Shown: positions 27,245 to 42,292, counted from the stretch's first letter. The stretch: 64,000 nt of DNA from Siderastrea siderea (GCA_964030785.1 OZ034968.1:64826899-64890898); one strand, 5' to 3'. Numbers and translations are program-made. The notes: a model not told the origin generated them from the letters alone.

Positions 27245-27400
27245 GTGTATATACTCGCCAAACAAACTCAATATAAGGTTATTGTAGTATAGATGGAGCG
27301 TTGCATTAATTTAAAGATACAGTCATCCTGAGTACAGTAGAGACTTAGCTGATAAATTCTTGGTTAAAAGCCCTTAGCGTAACAACTTCTACGCCCCTCA
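27245..27400. repeat. Inverted copy of 31190-31355
   Basis: The stretch containing ATAAGGTTATTGTAG, GCGTTGCATTAATTTAAAGA and TTGGTTAAAAGCCCTTAGCG is found in reverse complement at 31190-31355. Confidence 0.7.
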
Positions 27401-28643
27401 CAGAGGAATTTCTAAACCGGATGGTCTTCTGTACGGGGAGTATATCACCACAGTTATCACCATAGTTTATAAGGCTAAAACTTCAAAAACTTTTAATAAT
27501 CTTTCACTAAAATAATCGTGACAGTCTAGCATGCAAAAAGTACCTTTTTGCTATTAAACGGCCACAAAGCAGTCAGGCGCAACGAAGTACCGCCACACCC
27601 TGTTGCTGGTCCACAGGGAACGATTCTAGAGTCTCTTTATTCTTTCTATTCCTCTTTTATATTTATTGTCAGTACTTAGTCTCTCCTTCATTTGTTCCCT
27701 AGAATTTGTGGACTAATTAAAAGGACTAATTATTGCGTTGACTGTTTCCGAGAAAAATTATTCCAGTTCACAAGTTTGTAAGAAACTGACAGTGCAAGAA
27801 ATTCGCAGGGATAGACCCGCGAAGTTGAAACAACTGGTCGTTGAAAGTTTATTTCTTTTAAATGGGAAAACGCTTAATTTTATGTTTTTTTTTGTGTGTG
27901 TGTGCTTAAAAATACTTTGTAAAAAATGTTTGGTGAAGGAACCTGCCGTTACTTGTCGCACTTTTGACCGTTGTCAAAACTGAGGGTTAAATGGACACTG
28001 TCACGGACATTTTTACGGTTTGGGGTGAGAAAAGGGGTGATCTTTAAATTAAATACCTTTTCGCCCTTCACAGAATACTCCTAGAAGGTCAAGAGAAGGA
28101 AATCAAAAGGTTTCCCCAAAGGAAGAACAAACCATAGTCAGTTACTGGCGATTTCTCCACGAAACAAAGGAAAAACTTGAAAACATCAGCCTGATGTTTT
28201 CAAGTTGCAAGCATTTCCACCCGCAGCCAAACACACCTAATTATAGCCTCAGAGAACTAGTAGAGTAGTTTTAAATGAAACCAGTATTTTGGGGTTTCCT
28301 CTGATTAGAATATGACTTTAAGCTCTTCAACGGTATCCTAAAAATTGGTGACAGTGTCCTTTTAACAGTCAGCCTGAACAGCCAGCTAATATATGAAATG
28401 AAACGATCTAGCCTCCTTTTCTTGACACTTTTGCGCTGTAGATGCTGTCAGGCCGGTGTATTAATTTGCACACTTATTATGTAAATTTTTGTCCATTTAG
28501 GAATCGTATTATTACTTGATATACACGAGAGTATTCAGTTTATGAACGCAAAGTACAGCGTTTGAAACAGTTGAGTGGCTACCCAATGATGAGAATTAGA
28601 AACACTATTGTGGAGGAGAATGGGTCTTAAGTTCTGTTTACAA

Positions 28644-28685
28644 AGCTCGGAAGCTCGGAAGCTCGGAAGCTCGGAAGCTCGGATA
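28644..28685. repeat. 8-bp tandem repeat (AAGCTCGG)n, 5 copies
   Basis: Five units of AAGCTCGG are present where copy II (44511-44520) has one. This is a local slippage expansion inside the rolling-stone pseudogene. Confidence 0.85.
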
Positions 28686-28740
28686 CTTGGCGATCAGCAT
28701 CAACAACGTAGTACACAACCTAATATCACAGAGCATAAGA

Positions 28741-29150
28741 CAGGGGCACCTAACGGTTCGTTTCGGGGAATATCTGTACGAAAGGCCTGAGATATTCGGA
28801 TTCAGTTGCAGTGAAAGCTATAGAGATTTCTTTGGCGAAACACCACTTCGGACTTTTGTAACAAGGGGACTCATTAGTTCCTATTGTTTCCATAGGGACA
28901 TTTATGTGGTTTAGAGTGCAAAATAAGGTCAGCTAGCATTTTCGGAGAGCCAGAAGCACCTCGGAAATTCGACGGATAGGATTCTGTTTCCTAAAATTTT
29001 CTCCGGTCTAAATTTGCAGCTAAGAACGCCGAACGGAACAATCTGTATTACCTTACACAAATATGCCTTTAAAGAGCTCTGAAAGAATCTAAGAAAGCTG
29101 AAAATGATATTTCAAGTATTTTGTTAAAAATTTCTCGTTGGGTGCCCCTG
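28741..29150. mobile_element. 410-bp MITE with 6-bp TSD
   Basis: The TIRs are CAGGGGCACCTAACG and CGTTGGGTGCCCCTG. The flanking direct repeats ATAAGA at 28735-28740 and 29151-29156 are perfect, and copy II (ATAAGATCAC, about 44716) shows one copy. A related element lies at 42293-42666. The CAGGGG ends recall hAT elements, but the 6-bp duplication does not fit the usual 8. Confidence 0.85.
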
Positions 29151-29837
29151 ATAAGATCACTACTGGAATTCTATTTCCCACTATGCCTTTCAGGAGCCAA
29201 ACTATTTTATGATAACATGAAAGTCTGTCTTCCTCTGAGTAGGTCAGGGATGTCTTTTCTTTGTCTGGTGCCCACAATAACTCCTGTTCTTCGTGATCCT
29301 CTTCTTCAGCCCAATAACTCTTTTCAGATTGTTTTTTTGTGCTTTGTTTCCACGTTTTCCTTATTCTTGTTTTCTCTCCACGTTTTCATTGTGCAGTAAA
29401 TGAGGAGTAAAGTGCCGAGGATGAAGTACAGGCAGACGGCAGAGATACTCCAGCTATCAAACTGCAAAACCCAGTGGTAGCTAGGATTGTTGCAAACACT
29501 TTCCACTGTGAATATCACACAACACGAGGTGATCACCAGACGATAAATAATAAACAGTGCTGGGGGGAACCACTGCGAAAGGTAAAAAAGGTCTGTTATT
29601 AGTCAGTAAGATGATGAAAAGCAAGATATTATTTCAAGTATCACTGCGTTCAAAAGTTTTCGCAGCAAAGCATGTTTTATCCAAACATTTTGCAAAAAAA
29701 ATCCAGTAACAGTTTACAAAATAACTATTCGCGCTATGCACCTCTCTGTTAATCGTCACTTCAAATCCACTGCGCCCTCGTGGAATACTCGTTATTATTT
29801 ATTTTCCCTTCCTTTAAGCCCTGGCGAGGTGGAGGTT

Positions 29838-30058
29838 TCCACTTTTTCCTTATTCTTGTTTTCTCTCCATGTTTTAATTGTGCAGTAAATGAGGAGTAAA
29901 GTGCTCAGATTGAAGTACATGCAGACGGCAGAGATACTCCAGCCATCAAACTGAAAAAAAAAGTAGCTAGGATTGTTGCAGACACTTTCCATTGCGAATT
30001 TCACACAACACGAGGTGATCACCAGACGATAAATAATAAACAGTGCTGATGGAAACCA
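29838..30058 (-). pseudogene. Isolated rolling-stone-like exon fragment
   Basis: A duplicate of the first coding exon of the rolling-stone-like gene, with acceptor at 30059-30060 before the WFPSALF stretch and reading through the TIKTWRENKNKEK segment. The open frame then runs into unrelated sequence. No downstream exons remain. Confidence 0.65.
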
Positions 30059-30264
30059 CTGAAAGGTAAAAAAGGTATGTGATTGTTCAGATTTCGGCTG
30101 ATGAATTTTAAGCGTTTTCATTGGTTTACTGCCCACAGGTTATCAGCATCGCTGATCACTGCGTTCAAATGTTTCCGCCGCAAAGCATAGGTCAAGTCGC
30201 ACACGAGCCAAGAAGGCCCACACGGCCGGAGCTTATCCCGGTTTCTGTAACATGAAGCAACTAA

Positions 30265-30500
30265 GAGTATTGCTGCTACCCCCCCCCCTCCCCTGGACGG
30301 GATACTAATCCATTGCAGGGTTACCCCCAGCAGTATGTCACCGGTACCCATTTTATACACCTGGGTGGAGAGAAACAATGCAGGGTAAAGTTCCTTGTCT
30401 AAGGAAACAACACGATGGCAGGGGCTGGGCGTCGAACCACCGACCTTTAGATCCGAAGTCCAACGCGCTAACCACTACAACAACGCGCCCCCTACCACCC
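30265..30500 (-). repeat. SINE-like interspersed repeat, minus copy
   Basis: It shares TGGGTATC/GGTACCCATTT, ACACCTGGGTGGAGAGA and CCATCGTGTTGTTTCCTTAG with the copy at 31380-31600 in opposite orientation. The 30425-30490 end is tRNA-like (GTTAGCGCGTTGGAC). Confidence 0.7.
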
Positions 30501-30679
30501 CCTGCCACAAAACATGTTTTGTCCAAAATTTCGCAAAAAAATTCAGTAAACCACCGCGCCCTTATGAATCTAATTCTATAGCAAAAGGGTACTTTTTGTA
30601 TGCTAGACTGTCACGATTGTTTACGCTGGAAGATTAATTGCCTTGGAATAATTAATGATGTTTCAACCTCATAAATTAT

Positions 30680-31154
30680 GCGCCGATCAATTCGAAAGTT
30701 CAACATCCCCCTCCCGGGCAACCCCCCGGGCATTTGAACTTTTGAAGATTGGCTTGTTCAAATTCCCTCCCGTCGGGGCAAAAAAGCCGTTCAAATGCCC
30801 CACCAATTAATACTGAACTACCTCTCCTCAAAGACAAATTTCGTCTTCAATCAAACATTTTACACGCCTTCCAGAGAGAGATAGGTCGTAATGACACCTT
30901 CAAACTTCTTTTAAAGACCCTTTTGAAAGAGTTATTCACTAACAAAGGCGATATTCTATCTTGTAAATCCGTCAAACCCTGCAAAAACCGAAAAAACTCA
31001 CGAGCGTTTTACGTCAGAACAAGAGATAAATCCGGTTCAAATTCCCCACCCTCCCAACGCAACGTTCAAATTCCCCCCTCCCCGGACACGATGCACAGTC
31101 AAATGCCCGGGGTATGCCCGGGGGGGGATGTTGAAGTTTCGAATTGATCAGCGC
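30680..31154. mobile_element. 475-bp TIR element with 5-bp TSD
   Basis: The ends GCGCCGATCAATTCGAAAG and the inverted counterpart near 31136-31154 extend as an imperfect TIR of about 60 bp through the CATCCCCC and GGGCATTTGA stretches. The flanks are ATTAT at 30675-30679 and 31155-31159. The open frame 30749-31147 crosses it end to end and is not a gene. Confidence 0.75.
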
Positions 31155-31379
31155 ATTATGGTGACTACTTCTTGGAAATAAGTTCCTTCGGTTAGTAGAA
31201 ATTCCTGTTTGATGGGCGTTCGAAATTGTTACGCTAAGGGCTTTTAACCAAGAATTTTAGAGTTAGGACTCTACTCAAAGCGACTGTATCTTTAAACTAA
31301 TGCAACGCTATATCTGTACTGCAATAACCTTATTGTCTGTTTGACGAATATATATACCAGTCCACAATTAAACTCAGTG

Positions 31380-31600
31380 GGGGCGTGGTGATGTAGCGGT
31401 TAGTGTGTTGAATTTCAGGTCTGAAGGTCGGCCAGGGGTTTGACGCCCAGTCCCTGCCATCGTGTTGTTTCCTTAGACAAAAAAACTTTACCCCACATTG
31501 TCTCTCTCCACCCAGGTGTATAAATGGGTATCGGCGACATACTGCTGGGAGTAACCGATGGACTAGCATCCCATCCACGGGGGGAGTAGCAATATTTTCA
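31380..31600 (+). repeat. SINE-like interspersed repeat, plus copy
   Basis: The head GGTGATGTAGCGGTTAGTGTG resembles a degenerate tRNA A box. The body matches 30265-30500 in inverse orientation. Confidence 0.65.
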
Positions 31601-32275
31601 ATTGCTTCATGCTACAGAAACAAATTTCCGTGGGGCTGGCCAAAAGGATCGCAGCTCCGGGGACGAGAATGATTCAAATGGGTCCGAATCAAAACAATGC
31701 GCATTGTGGGCCACAATGCCTTGCACGCCAGTCAAAGGGACCGGAGGGTTTCGGTTTGCAGTTCCAGTTTCCATTTTTTCTTTTCTTTTTCGCTTCTTTC
31801 ATTGAAGTGGGACTAAGGCTTTGTCGATTGTGCTAACACCAACTAGCACCTTTTCCAGCACCCATACTCTAGCAAAATGAGCGTATTTTTAATCATTTTT
31901 CTATACAAAAGAAGCACTTCTTGCTCAATCAATTATAATTTCGTCTGTAAGAGCATAACTAACAAATGTCGGGAGATTCTGCAAATGCGATTCACATTCA
32001 GTTTAGTGGATTTTTTTTTACTGGCTTCGTGACCTTATAGATTCGGAAATATTGTAGACCTCCGCTATCTCCAACCTCGTTTTTCTGGAATCCCCCGCTA
32101 TGTACGAACTGAAATTTGTCTCCCTCTGATGACGTTACACCTGCAAGCTGCGTTACGCTGTTATTTGTTCTCAAACTCTCTCTGTCTTGGACAATTTTTT
32201 GTTTCCCTAGAGTCGTCGAGATAGTGGGAGGCTGTAGTATTCCCAGCATTCGGATACTACACTTACTCCGAATAG

Positions 32276-32396
32276 CCTGTGAACAGGCTCCGCGGTAAGA
32301 AAAAAAGCGCGAAAAGAAACTCGGCCAGCGAAACGAGCCGAGGGTAGAACAAATGTTTTTCGCGTTTTTTTCCCTACTGCTGAGCCTGTTCACAGG
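32276..32396. mobile_element. Small MITE, 15-bp TIR
   Basis: CCTGTGAACAGGCTC at 32276-32290 is the exact reverse complement of GAGCCTGTTCACAGG at 32382-32396. The flanks carry TA on both sides. It is absent from copy I near 10180. Confidence 0.75.
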
Positions 32397-32616
32397 TTAA
32401 CTCCACATTAACACTTGGAAAGTCTACTGTGGACAACTTTCGATCGGAGGATCGGAGGTCACGCAAATCTCGTTCCCAGGTTCTTTTCTCTACGTCCCTC
32501 AACGAGGTTTAATCCCAGCTTCTAAATTAAAAAAAGGGTGCTGAAAATGACAGAGAAAACAGAGATCAATAGCTTACTACCGAATAAATTGTTTCCTGCA
32601 TTTACTGACTTGGCTA

Positions 32617-32824
32617 GGGCCTAGTTTATACGTCGCAGTATGGTTGAATTTAATTCAGACGAATTTAATTCAAGGTCCCTTAAGGAATCAAATTCGACGA
32701 TGGTGCGACGTTTAAATCGAATTAAATTCGTCTTAGACGTTTAAACTGTCTGGGTAAGACGGATAAAACTTCTAAAACGACGAATTAAATTCGTCTGAAT
32801 TGAATTCGGCGCATAAACTAGGCC
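32617..32824. mobile_element. 208-bp MITE with TA target
   Basis: The ends GGGCCTAGTTTATACGTCG and CGGCGCATAAACTAGGCC are imperfect inverted repeats flanked by TA. Copy I reads GGCTAAGAGTCG uninterrupted (about 10387-10398). The interior is full of AATTTAATTCG inverted motifs. Confidence 0.75.
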
Positions 32825-33160
32825 TAAGAGTCGTGAATCGTGATCCATGCTGACTTTGAACAGTTTTTTGGAAACGAGGAGTTGGAAGGTTTTAAGGGAA
32901 GGCCGGATAAATCAAGGTAAATTTTTGGACAATTACTTTTCAACTTTTTTTTTTCAAAAGAAAGCTGATTATTCGGGATAGATGGGGGTGGCCATTGTAC
33001 CGACAGTTGTACGCGCTACCTGGGTGTTCTGGAATGAAGCGCGCGCTTCTTAGACTACAACTCGATTGTTACGTCAGTTTGTAAAACATACAGCAAACAC
33101 TACAAGCTTTTACAAGCATTTGAAAGAGAGATAGCTTTTTTAGACTTTGAAGGAGAGACT

Positions 33161-33640
33161 ATGAACAGTGCGATTGTCAACAACTGCGTGGTCGAGGGAA
33201 AAGTGCGTTATGAAAAGGAGAGTGCAACTAAGAGATTTCAAAAAGAACTTTGCGAGTTGCAGAAGGGAGTTAAAAAATTTAAAGAGCAGCTGAGTCGTAC
33301 CAAAGAAGTGTCCCAGGAAGCGGAAGAGGAAATCAAACGATTTCAGACCGGGGCTGAGCGCCAGTGTGAATCAATGGAATCTGCAAGAGAGAGAATTATT
33401 TCATCGAAACTTGCAGAGTTGGAAGAAATAAGCTTTAAGAAACTAAATGATAACCGTGATGCAACACCGTCCTAAGATGACAGCATGCCTGAAGCTGCAA
33501 GAAATGCGGCGAGATATACAAAAGACATAGAGAGTTGCGCGATATGTAAAGATCAGCTGCGTGACCTTTCTGGATTCGGTAGCAGCATATGCGCTGTTTA
33601 AAATTACAAGGCCATTCTTCTTTTCCTGAATTCTAAATGT
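33161..33640 (+). pseudogene. Coiled-coil gene, truncated paralog
   Basis: It aligns with 10730-11203. A 3-base loss turns CATGAA into TAA after codon 104 (33473-33475), and a later indel near 33522 shifts the frame. The coiled-coil part remains open but the C-terminal hydrophobic tail can no longer be made. It could still express a soluble 104-residue product. Confidence 0.7.
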
Positions 33641-34312
33641 GAATAGGTTTTTACAGTGGAAAAGGGCTACGCTACGGCACCAGGGACGGGAGACAAAGGA
33701 AACCGATATAAAATATTACTATGTCATCCATTTCCATAGTTGAGAAATGATCTGTTCACTGGCTAACGGCTAATCAGAACTTTGGACGTTCACTCGTGTT
33801 GAGACATCAGGAACAGCCACGCAGGAATGGTTACTAAGCTTGTGACTGAGCTGAATGACAAAGAAGCTGAAGATCGACGAGAAGAGGGCTAAAAACACTT
33901 TTCAGGAGAATTGTGGAGGATTGCTTTTGTTATTATAAATGTCAATTGCTTTCAGTAATTAATATTTAACTAGAAATATTAAGATAAACGTGTGTCAACG
34001 TTTTTGATGTTGCTATCATCATCGCCAATTAGAATGAAAAATAAAATTAACATTGGAAGCTAATTAAGAATAAAGTTATGAAGTCATTCCTGTGTGGCGT
34101 AAATTATTTGCAAAATCGTTATAGCAATTGATATGCTCGATAACTAGCCTTTTACATAGATCTCTGCATAAAGCATAATCACACCAGACAAGTGAGTCCC
34201 AGGATCCTCAATTCTTACGTTTATTTAAGCCTTTATTACCCCTATGACATGATGAATCCATCAAAATGAATAAAGATCATTATTTCTTAAAGAAAACGTT
34301 TAGTATTAGTTT

Positions 34313-36767
<2,455 letters not shown>

Positions 36768-37374
36768 TTAGCAACGTTTTGGCCTCGGCCTTTGCCGTTT
36801 GGAGCAACTTTTTGTGAAAAAAATAAAAACTTTAAGTAATTTTCTACTGACAGAGCACGATTTTGGGAATTCTGACTTTTCAGACACAAATGATAGCTTT
36901 TCTTACTGACTGAGACTACCTTTACGTATAAGGAACTGAAAAAGAATAAGAAAAGAGGAACACGTTTTTTCCATTATCGAAGAACTTTTCAGCATTTTTA
37001 AAAATCATTTTTGAGCAAATTTTTAGTACATTTCAGGCTCCTTAAGAGCCCGGGGTTGAGAGGCTTAAGAATCGAGTGCTCCACCCAAAAAAAAGCAGAG
37101 CTAGGGTTATCTAGGGTTAACGTCACCTTTAAATTCAGTCCTAACGCTTAATTTTTAGTGCCCGAGTTAGGTTAATCGGCTTTATAATCGTAACAACAGG
37201 TCCCACACTAGAAGATTAAAACCACAGGGTTTTTTGGTCAGGCCACATTCTTGTTCTCGTGGGTAAGGTATTTTGCTCACACAAACCATGCATCATTTTG
37301 TTTAGGCATTGCAAAAAATCATTATCGAAGTACGTTGCAACATTTTTGGGCATATTTTAACAAAGGAAGTAGTT

Positions 37375-38250
37375 AATATATAGATTTAGCCAAGCCCAAA
37401 AGCGGAGCCCCCCTTTTTGTTTTGTCTGTTTTTTGTTTTGTTTTGTTTTTTTTTCGTTTTGTTTTTGCTGGCAGTTATTAATTTGTGAAAATACTCTCAT
37501 TCAAGTCGAAAAAAACAACCTGCTCCCTCTGAGTGTCGAACCCGGCTCGTCAGCGTGAGATGCCGATAACTAGTCCACTAGACCATGGGCGTTTAACGTT
37601 ACATTACAAGTTAATTTTTATACTTATTTCTTTCTTCGTGACAAGCTGCCTATCAGCATGAAAATGCTGGTGTTTTTCCTGGCAAAATGTGTTCGAAACG
37701 CCGTAAAAACCATGGTTGTGGACAGAAAAAACCAAAAACCACTAGCTCTGCTATATTTGGCGCCGAAACCGCTGCGAAAAGCTGCAAACTCAAGCGGTGT
37801 ACCGACCGAGTTTGAACAGAACCGACGAGGCAAATTTGAACTTTTTGCCTGAACTTTATCGCCTAATTTTTTTCGCCTAAATTGAACTTTTCCCCTTCCA
37901 CCAAAAAGACAACTGAGTGTTCTTTTGAACTTTTTTTTTCCATTAACAAATTTGTTTTTGACTTTTGTTGTCTTTGCTTGTTTTGCTACAACGCGGGTCA
38001 ACATGCGATTTCGCGCCAAAAACACACGGGATTCAGCACAGGGTCATATCCAGTGTAGGAAGTGTATTGGTAACCCTGTGGTGCGTACGGACGTACGGAT
38101 GTACGGACGTACGGATCTACGGACGTACGGACGGACGGTCACGTGACTATTACGTCACTACCAAAATTTTTTGGCTTGATAGGTTACCAAATTTCCTTAG
38201 CAATGGAGCTCCGCTGATGCGCTAGCGCGCTGGCTCCGCTATTAGAATGC
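37375..38250. mobile_element. Interspersed repeat of about 870 bp with tRNA-like segment
   Basis: Copy I reads AAGTAGTAATCAGAATGCTG without a break near 14197. Here about 870 bp intervene, with AGCGGAGCCCCCC at the left and GGCTCCGCTATT at the right. It contains a tRNA-like minus-strand segment (37500-37590, with B-box-like GGGTTCGACAC) and a GTACGGAC tandem repeat (38085-38140). The type is unresolved. Confidence 0.55.
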
Positions 38251-38702
38251 TGTTAGTTGCTACTAGAGAACGAAGTTATGCAAAAAATATGCCCCGGCTA
38301 TAGCTATGTGGATCATTAAATAGCCGGTCTGGGAGAAACATCACCCACATTCCTTAGTTACATCGACATTCATGAATTTAATTAAGCTATGGTAGCTCAA
38401 TTTTGTGGCTGGGGCTTAGATTTGTAATATGCAATCTGTTTCAGGCTCCCAGAATGAGGCGAGAATGAGAGGTGAGAGAACTTTCAGTGTCAGTTAACAT
38501 AACACTATTTTGACCTTGGTCAACGGGTTTTTCTCATCAGCTTTGTCACTGTGTCGTTCTTGGTCGTTCTTATGTTCAGGAAAACAGTTAATACATTTGT
38601 TTTATTTTTATCTTAGTCAATGGGTTGTTCAGTGTGATAATGTTGTTTTTTCTTGGTCAGTTGAATTAGTGTTTCGTGTATTCAGAAAAATGTTGTTTTT
38701 AC

Positions 38703-38762
38703 CTTGGTCAATGGGCTGTTCTGTTTGAGGAATGGTTATGGGTGGCAGAGTTGTTGGCGCGA
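38703..38762 (-). CDS. Pro/Thr-rich linker exon, protease copy B
   Basis: This 60-base exon, phase 1, is the equal of 22208-22267 in copy A. Several degenerate copies of its 3' half lie at 38510-38700, each beginning with an ACCTTGGTCAA-like donor region. The linker may once have been built from repeated exons. Confidence 0.65.
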
Positions 38763-39605
38763 CTATAAGACAGGGAAAAAGCAAGAACTAAATAATTTAG
38801 TTTGGACAAAAAAATTTCCACTCATAATCTTCCCTGGACTTCCCTCCCACTCCTAACTCTTTTGGTAGAAGATCCCGTCCCTTTACCCGAAGAAACTATA
38901 TTCCCTGATCTCTGTTTTCCCATTTCCTTAGCCTTTCCGTCCCCTTTTCTTTCGGGTTCTCCTTCCTTCCCTCTACCTCCCCACCCGCGTCCTGATCCCG
39001 CTTCCCTGCACACAAACACAAGAGGATTGAAGAAGAAGTGGTTGGCGACAGCTGACCATCAATAAGGCAACTCTCCCTCTCGCCTAACCTGCAACTGTCC
39101 CTCACTCTCAAACACATGTTTGCCTACAGAGCGGCCTGGCTCACTAGCTTTAAAGCCGAGGACCAGAGTTTAAGTCTCCTAACCTCGTTTCCAGGGCCCT
39201 TTCTCCTTTTTGCACGAGAAAGGGGAGGAATGAAGAGAAGGGGCCCTGGGGACAAGATTATGAATCTCCTCGAATTATGCGTTTTAACAGTTAGATTAGA
39301 CAAGAATTCAAATCCTTTCTTCTGGTTGACAGCCAACTCTCTTTTGTTCTCATATATTTCTTTGCACTCTCTTGACTCTCAACCGGACTGCACGCTCTTT
39401 TCACTTGTCTTGCAACTCCAGGGCATAAATGGAGCGCCAATGAGAAGCAGCTTGTCAACCGCAATGTCGAACTGATCCCGAGGTAAAAGTTGGTCATACG
39501 CAGATGAACAAAGTACGTGGATCAACAGTGTCCATAACGTTGCTTCTTTTACCAAGTTTTTAACACCCTATTCACATACTAGCCGCATGCTCACTCTATC
39601 CTTAC

Positions 39606-39722
39606 CTTTCGAACACAAGGCGCACGTTTTCTTGCAGAAACGTTCGAGAAAATCTTTGTAGTCAGGGTGTTCACAGTAAGTCTTGTAAATCTTGCAGTAA
39701 GGATTATGATCCACGCAGGGTG
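39606..39722 (-). CDS. ShK domain exon, protease copy B
   Basis: This 117-base exon has acceptor TTTTAG, donor GTAAGG and phase 1. All six ShK cysteines are kept (ending CKKTCALCSK), but several surface residues differ from copy A. It is the only ShK exon in copy B. Splicing to 38762-38703 keeps the frame. Confidence 0.82.
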
Positions 39723-40156
39723 CTAAAACACACACACAGAAAATAGATCAGGATGCTTTGACCCTTTAGGCCCCAGTATTAACATCCACATTCTCCTCAC
39801 TTTTCTCCCTATATTTCTTATGTTACTAGTTTGGAGAATTTGGTGAAAAATCATGACATTTGATCATTAGTGACCATTTTCTTGATTCTCATGACTTGTT
39901 TGTTTGATCAACTAGTAGTGCTGTGAGGAGAAATTAGATGCTTGTCACTGTATTGATGAGAATACATAAGAAACAACTTTTTTTTCAGAATAATGGGTGA
40001 CTGGTATCTAAGAAAATACACTGTCTTTAAGCTGGCAATTTTAGTTTCATTTGTTTCCGGTATAAACAAATGGAATAAATATTGAATGTTTCATTCTTCT
40101 CGTGTTAATCTGTTGCCATTGTTACCTGAACGCTTCGTGCTTTACATAGTACAAAC

Positions 40157-40204
40157 CTGTACGCTTGTATCTTGATTTGTGTTCATTAAAAGACTTCATG
40201 ATGT
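40157..40204 (-). CDS. Short basic exon upstream of ShK, copy B
   Basis: Same 48-base length, borders and phase as 24081-24128, with only a few substitutions (KSFNEHKSRYKRT). The conservation supports it as a true exon. Confidence 0.55.
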
Positions 40205-41280
40205 CTAAAACAAGTATATACAACAATTTAGTACTGACTTGTGAAATTGAAGTATATGAACAAAAACAAAATAAAAACAAAGCGAAGGTAAAAGGAAAAA
40301 CAACAACAACAACTGCGTCAGTTGTTCTGTCATACCAGCTGTTTGGACAACTGTAAACAATACTCTGAGATCCAGGGGCAGTTAAATCAGTAAGCAGCGT
40401 AGATTGCATGGGTAAGGAGGTAAAGCGAGAGAAAATTAAACTTTCGCCTGCCCGATCTGAGGAGGTTCCCCAGCCCCGTTTTGTCAAATAAAGCGAGGTT
40501 CTCGCAGAGGGCCGAAAATTTTATAATATAAAATAGTCCTATTTTTTTCTTTTTACATTCAAAGATGTTTTACTTGGGTCCCTACCTCTGGATCCGCCGT
40601 TGTGTAAATAACCTTAATTTCACGGTATTTTCATTCATTTTTCTGACTGACCTGACAAAATTACTTTCGCATTGAAGGAAACCTCGAAATAATAGTTTCC
40701 TTAGCGAGACAAACACCAACGAAGTAATAACAAACCAAAACTAGACAAGGATGGTTACGACTTAGGGAGATTAAGACGAATTACGAATGCCAAACTTGAA
40801 AAAGTTGGCCCAATTTCAGTTCAAGATGCGTTATCCGTAAGACACCTACATACCAAAACCGTGCAAATCGTGGTAGCCGTCAATAATAAAGTGAACATGC
40901 ATGCAAAACCACAGCATCGGGAACTACGTCACCTAAATACTATGCAAAGAGGAAGGAGGCAAACTACCCTGTCTTCCAGGGGCTCTAAGAGGACAATGCC
41001 CTAGATCAGAGCAAGTCCCACAAACTGACGCGTAACACCAACACTAGCAGATGCTAACTTTAAGATACCGCAAATAAATGCGTAAAAGTCTTTGCAGTGT
41101 AACGATTTGGCTGAATTTTATGTGCCCTTAGACAGTCAAACTTTGTGTGACATGACAGCAAACTACAAGAAAGTTCTTTTCTTGGACATAAGCACTACCA
41201 GATAAATTGAATTCCAGATGGGAAGGTTCGTTTTCTTGCATTAACGCAATTTACACACTCTGATTTTATGTTAAACATAC

Positions 41281-41488
41281 CGCTTGCTTCATACTTTTGT
41301 TGCTTTATTTTTCCTTGGTTGATTTGGATCCACGAAATGAGCAAAAACAGAACGAAGGGCGTCACCAACATTTCACCTGCGATCAGAAATAGGACTATGT
41401 CAAGTGAAGCCAAGAAATGAGTGTAATTGCGTGTAACTGGCTTCCTGAAAAGTCCTCCTTTATGTTCCGGCGTTGCTCAAACTCACAG
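41281..41488 (-). pseudogene. Hydrophobic exon, copy B, frame-disrupted at its 5' part
   Basis: It aligns to 25047-25262 with the same splice sites but is 8 bases shorter: one base is lost near its start and seven are lost in the middle. The hydrophobic second half (LFLIAGEMLVTPFVL) stays open, but the first part meets a stop. Either copy B uses another start or its N-terminus is broken. Confidence 0.5.
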
Positions 41489-42292
41489 CTATGTAAATAG
41501 AACAATGCAATTTACAATGGCTTCTTAGTGTTGGTTTTCTAGCGTAGACTAATGGAGCTTTTAATTGTAGCACCATATAGTTTTCAATTGATAGGTTTTT
41601 GCAGCTTTCAGCTGGAGCATTTTTTATCTCAGTTCTTAAAATTCAGTGCACGAGACCAAGTTTTTTTTTCACTTATTCTGACCACATTGACATATTAATA
41701 AAAGAAATGCATTAAAAACACGTAATTCACATTAGCTTTTGTCATTTGAAATGGAATAAGGCCGCAAGATAGAGTCATGGATTTTGCTAGCGTGCTTGTT
41801 ATGAGTTACAAATCGCTTAAACAAACTGTGCAATGAATATATATTTTCGAATATTTAAACTAACTCAATGTATGATGCAACATTATTTGAAAAAAATGTC
41901 GGAAATTTCATCAACCCAAATCAAACTCATTTCTTAGGTAGATTATTTACAAAAATGAAGGCAAGTACATTTATATAGCTAAATAATTCGCCAGACGGAA
42001 ACTGCTTCATCCTAATGTAATCGTCTTTAATTATGACACTGGGAGAAAATCACATGTATGTAAGTTCAGGAAGACAAAACTATGAAAAAAAGCGGTTTTT
42101 GATTAGAATCAGTTTCTTGAAAATAAGTACGTTAACTATCTTTAACTGCAAGTTGATCGTAATCTTCTGTGTGTTTATTAAATTGCGGACTGGTATACAC
42201 ATAATTGCAATAACGTCAAACAAAAATGAAAAAGAAAAAAAAAGCCAAATGGGAATTAATTGACCATGCAAATAACATTCTCATATTTCAAT

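Larger units (their letters stand above)
28510..29572 (-). pseudogene. Rolling-stone-like membrane protein, broken copy I
   Basis: It matches the open copy at 44364-45137. The 5' part (29572-29324) is close, including the acceptor before WFPPALF. A one-base gain in an A run near 29337 shifts the frame to a stop. Further on, about 155 bp are missing relative to copy II (44556-44705), and a 410-bp MITE (28741-29150) is inserted there. A GGAAGCTC expansion lies in the 3' part. These defects together make a functional product very unlikely. Confidence 0.8.
31700..33160. other. Intergenic; left part of duplication copy II
   Basis: This is homologous to 6500-7200 plus 10170-10730 and continuous across the site of the 2.96-kb insertion. 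It bears two small TIR elements of its own (32276-32396 and 32617-32824). No gene seen. Confidence 0.65.

Noticed and set aside
30749..31147. 132-codon plus-strand ORF
   Set aside because: It spans the TIR element 30680-31154 end to end and uses its inverted repeats; no domain likeness.
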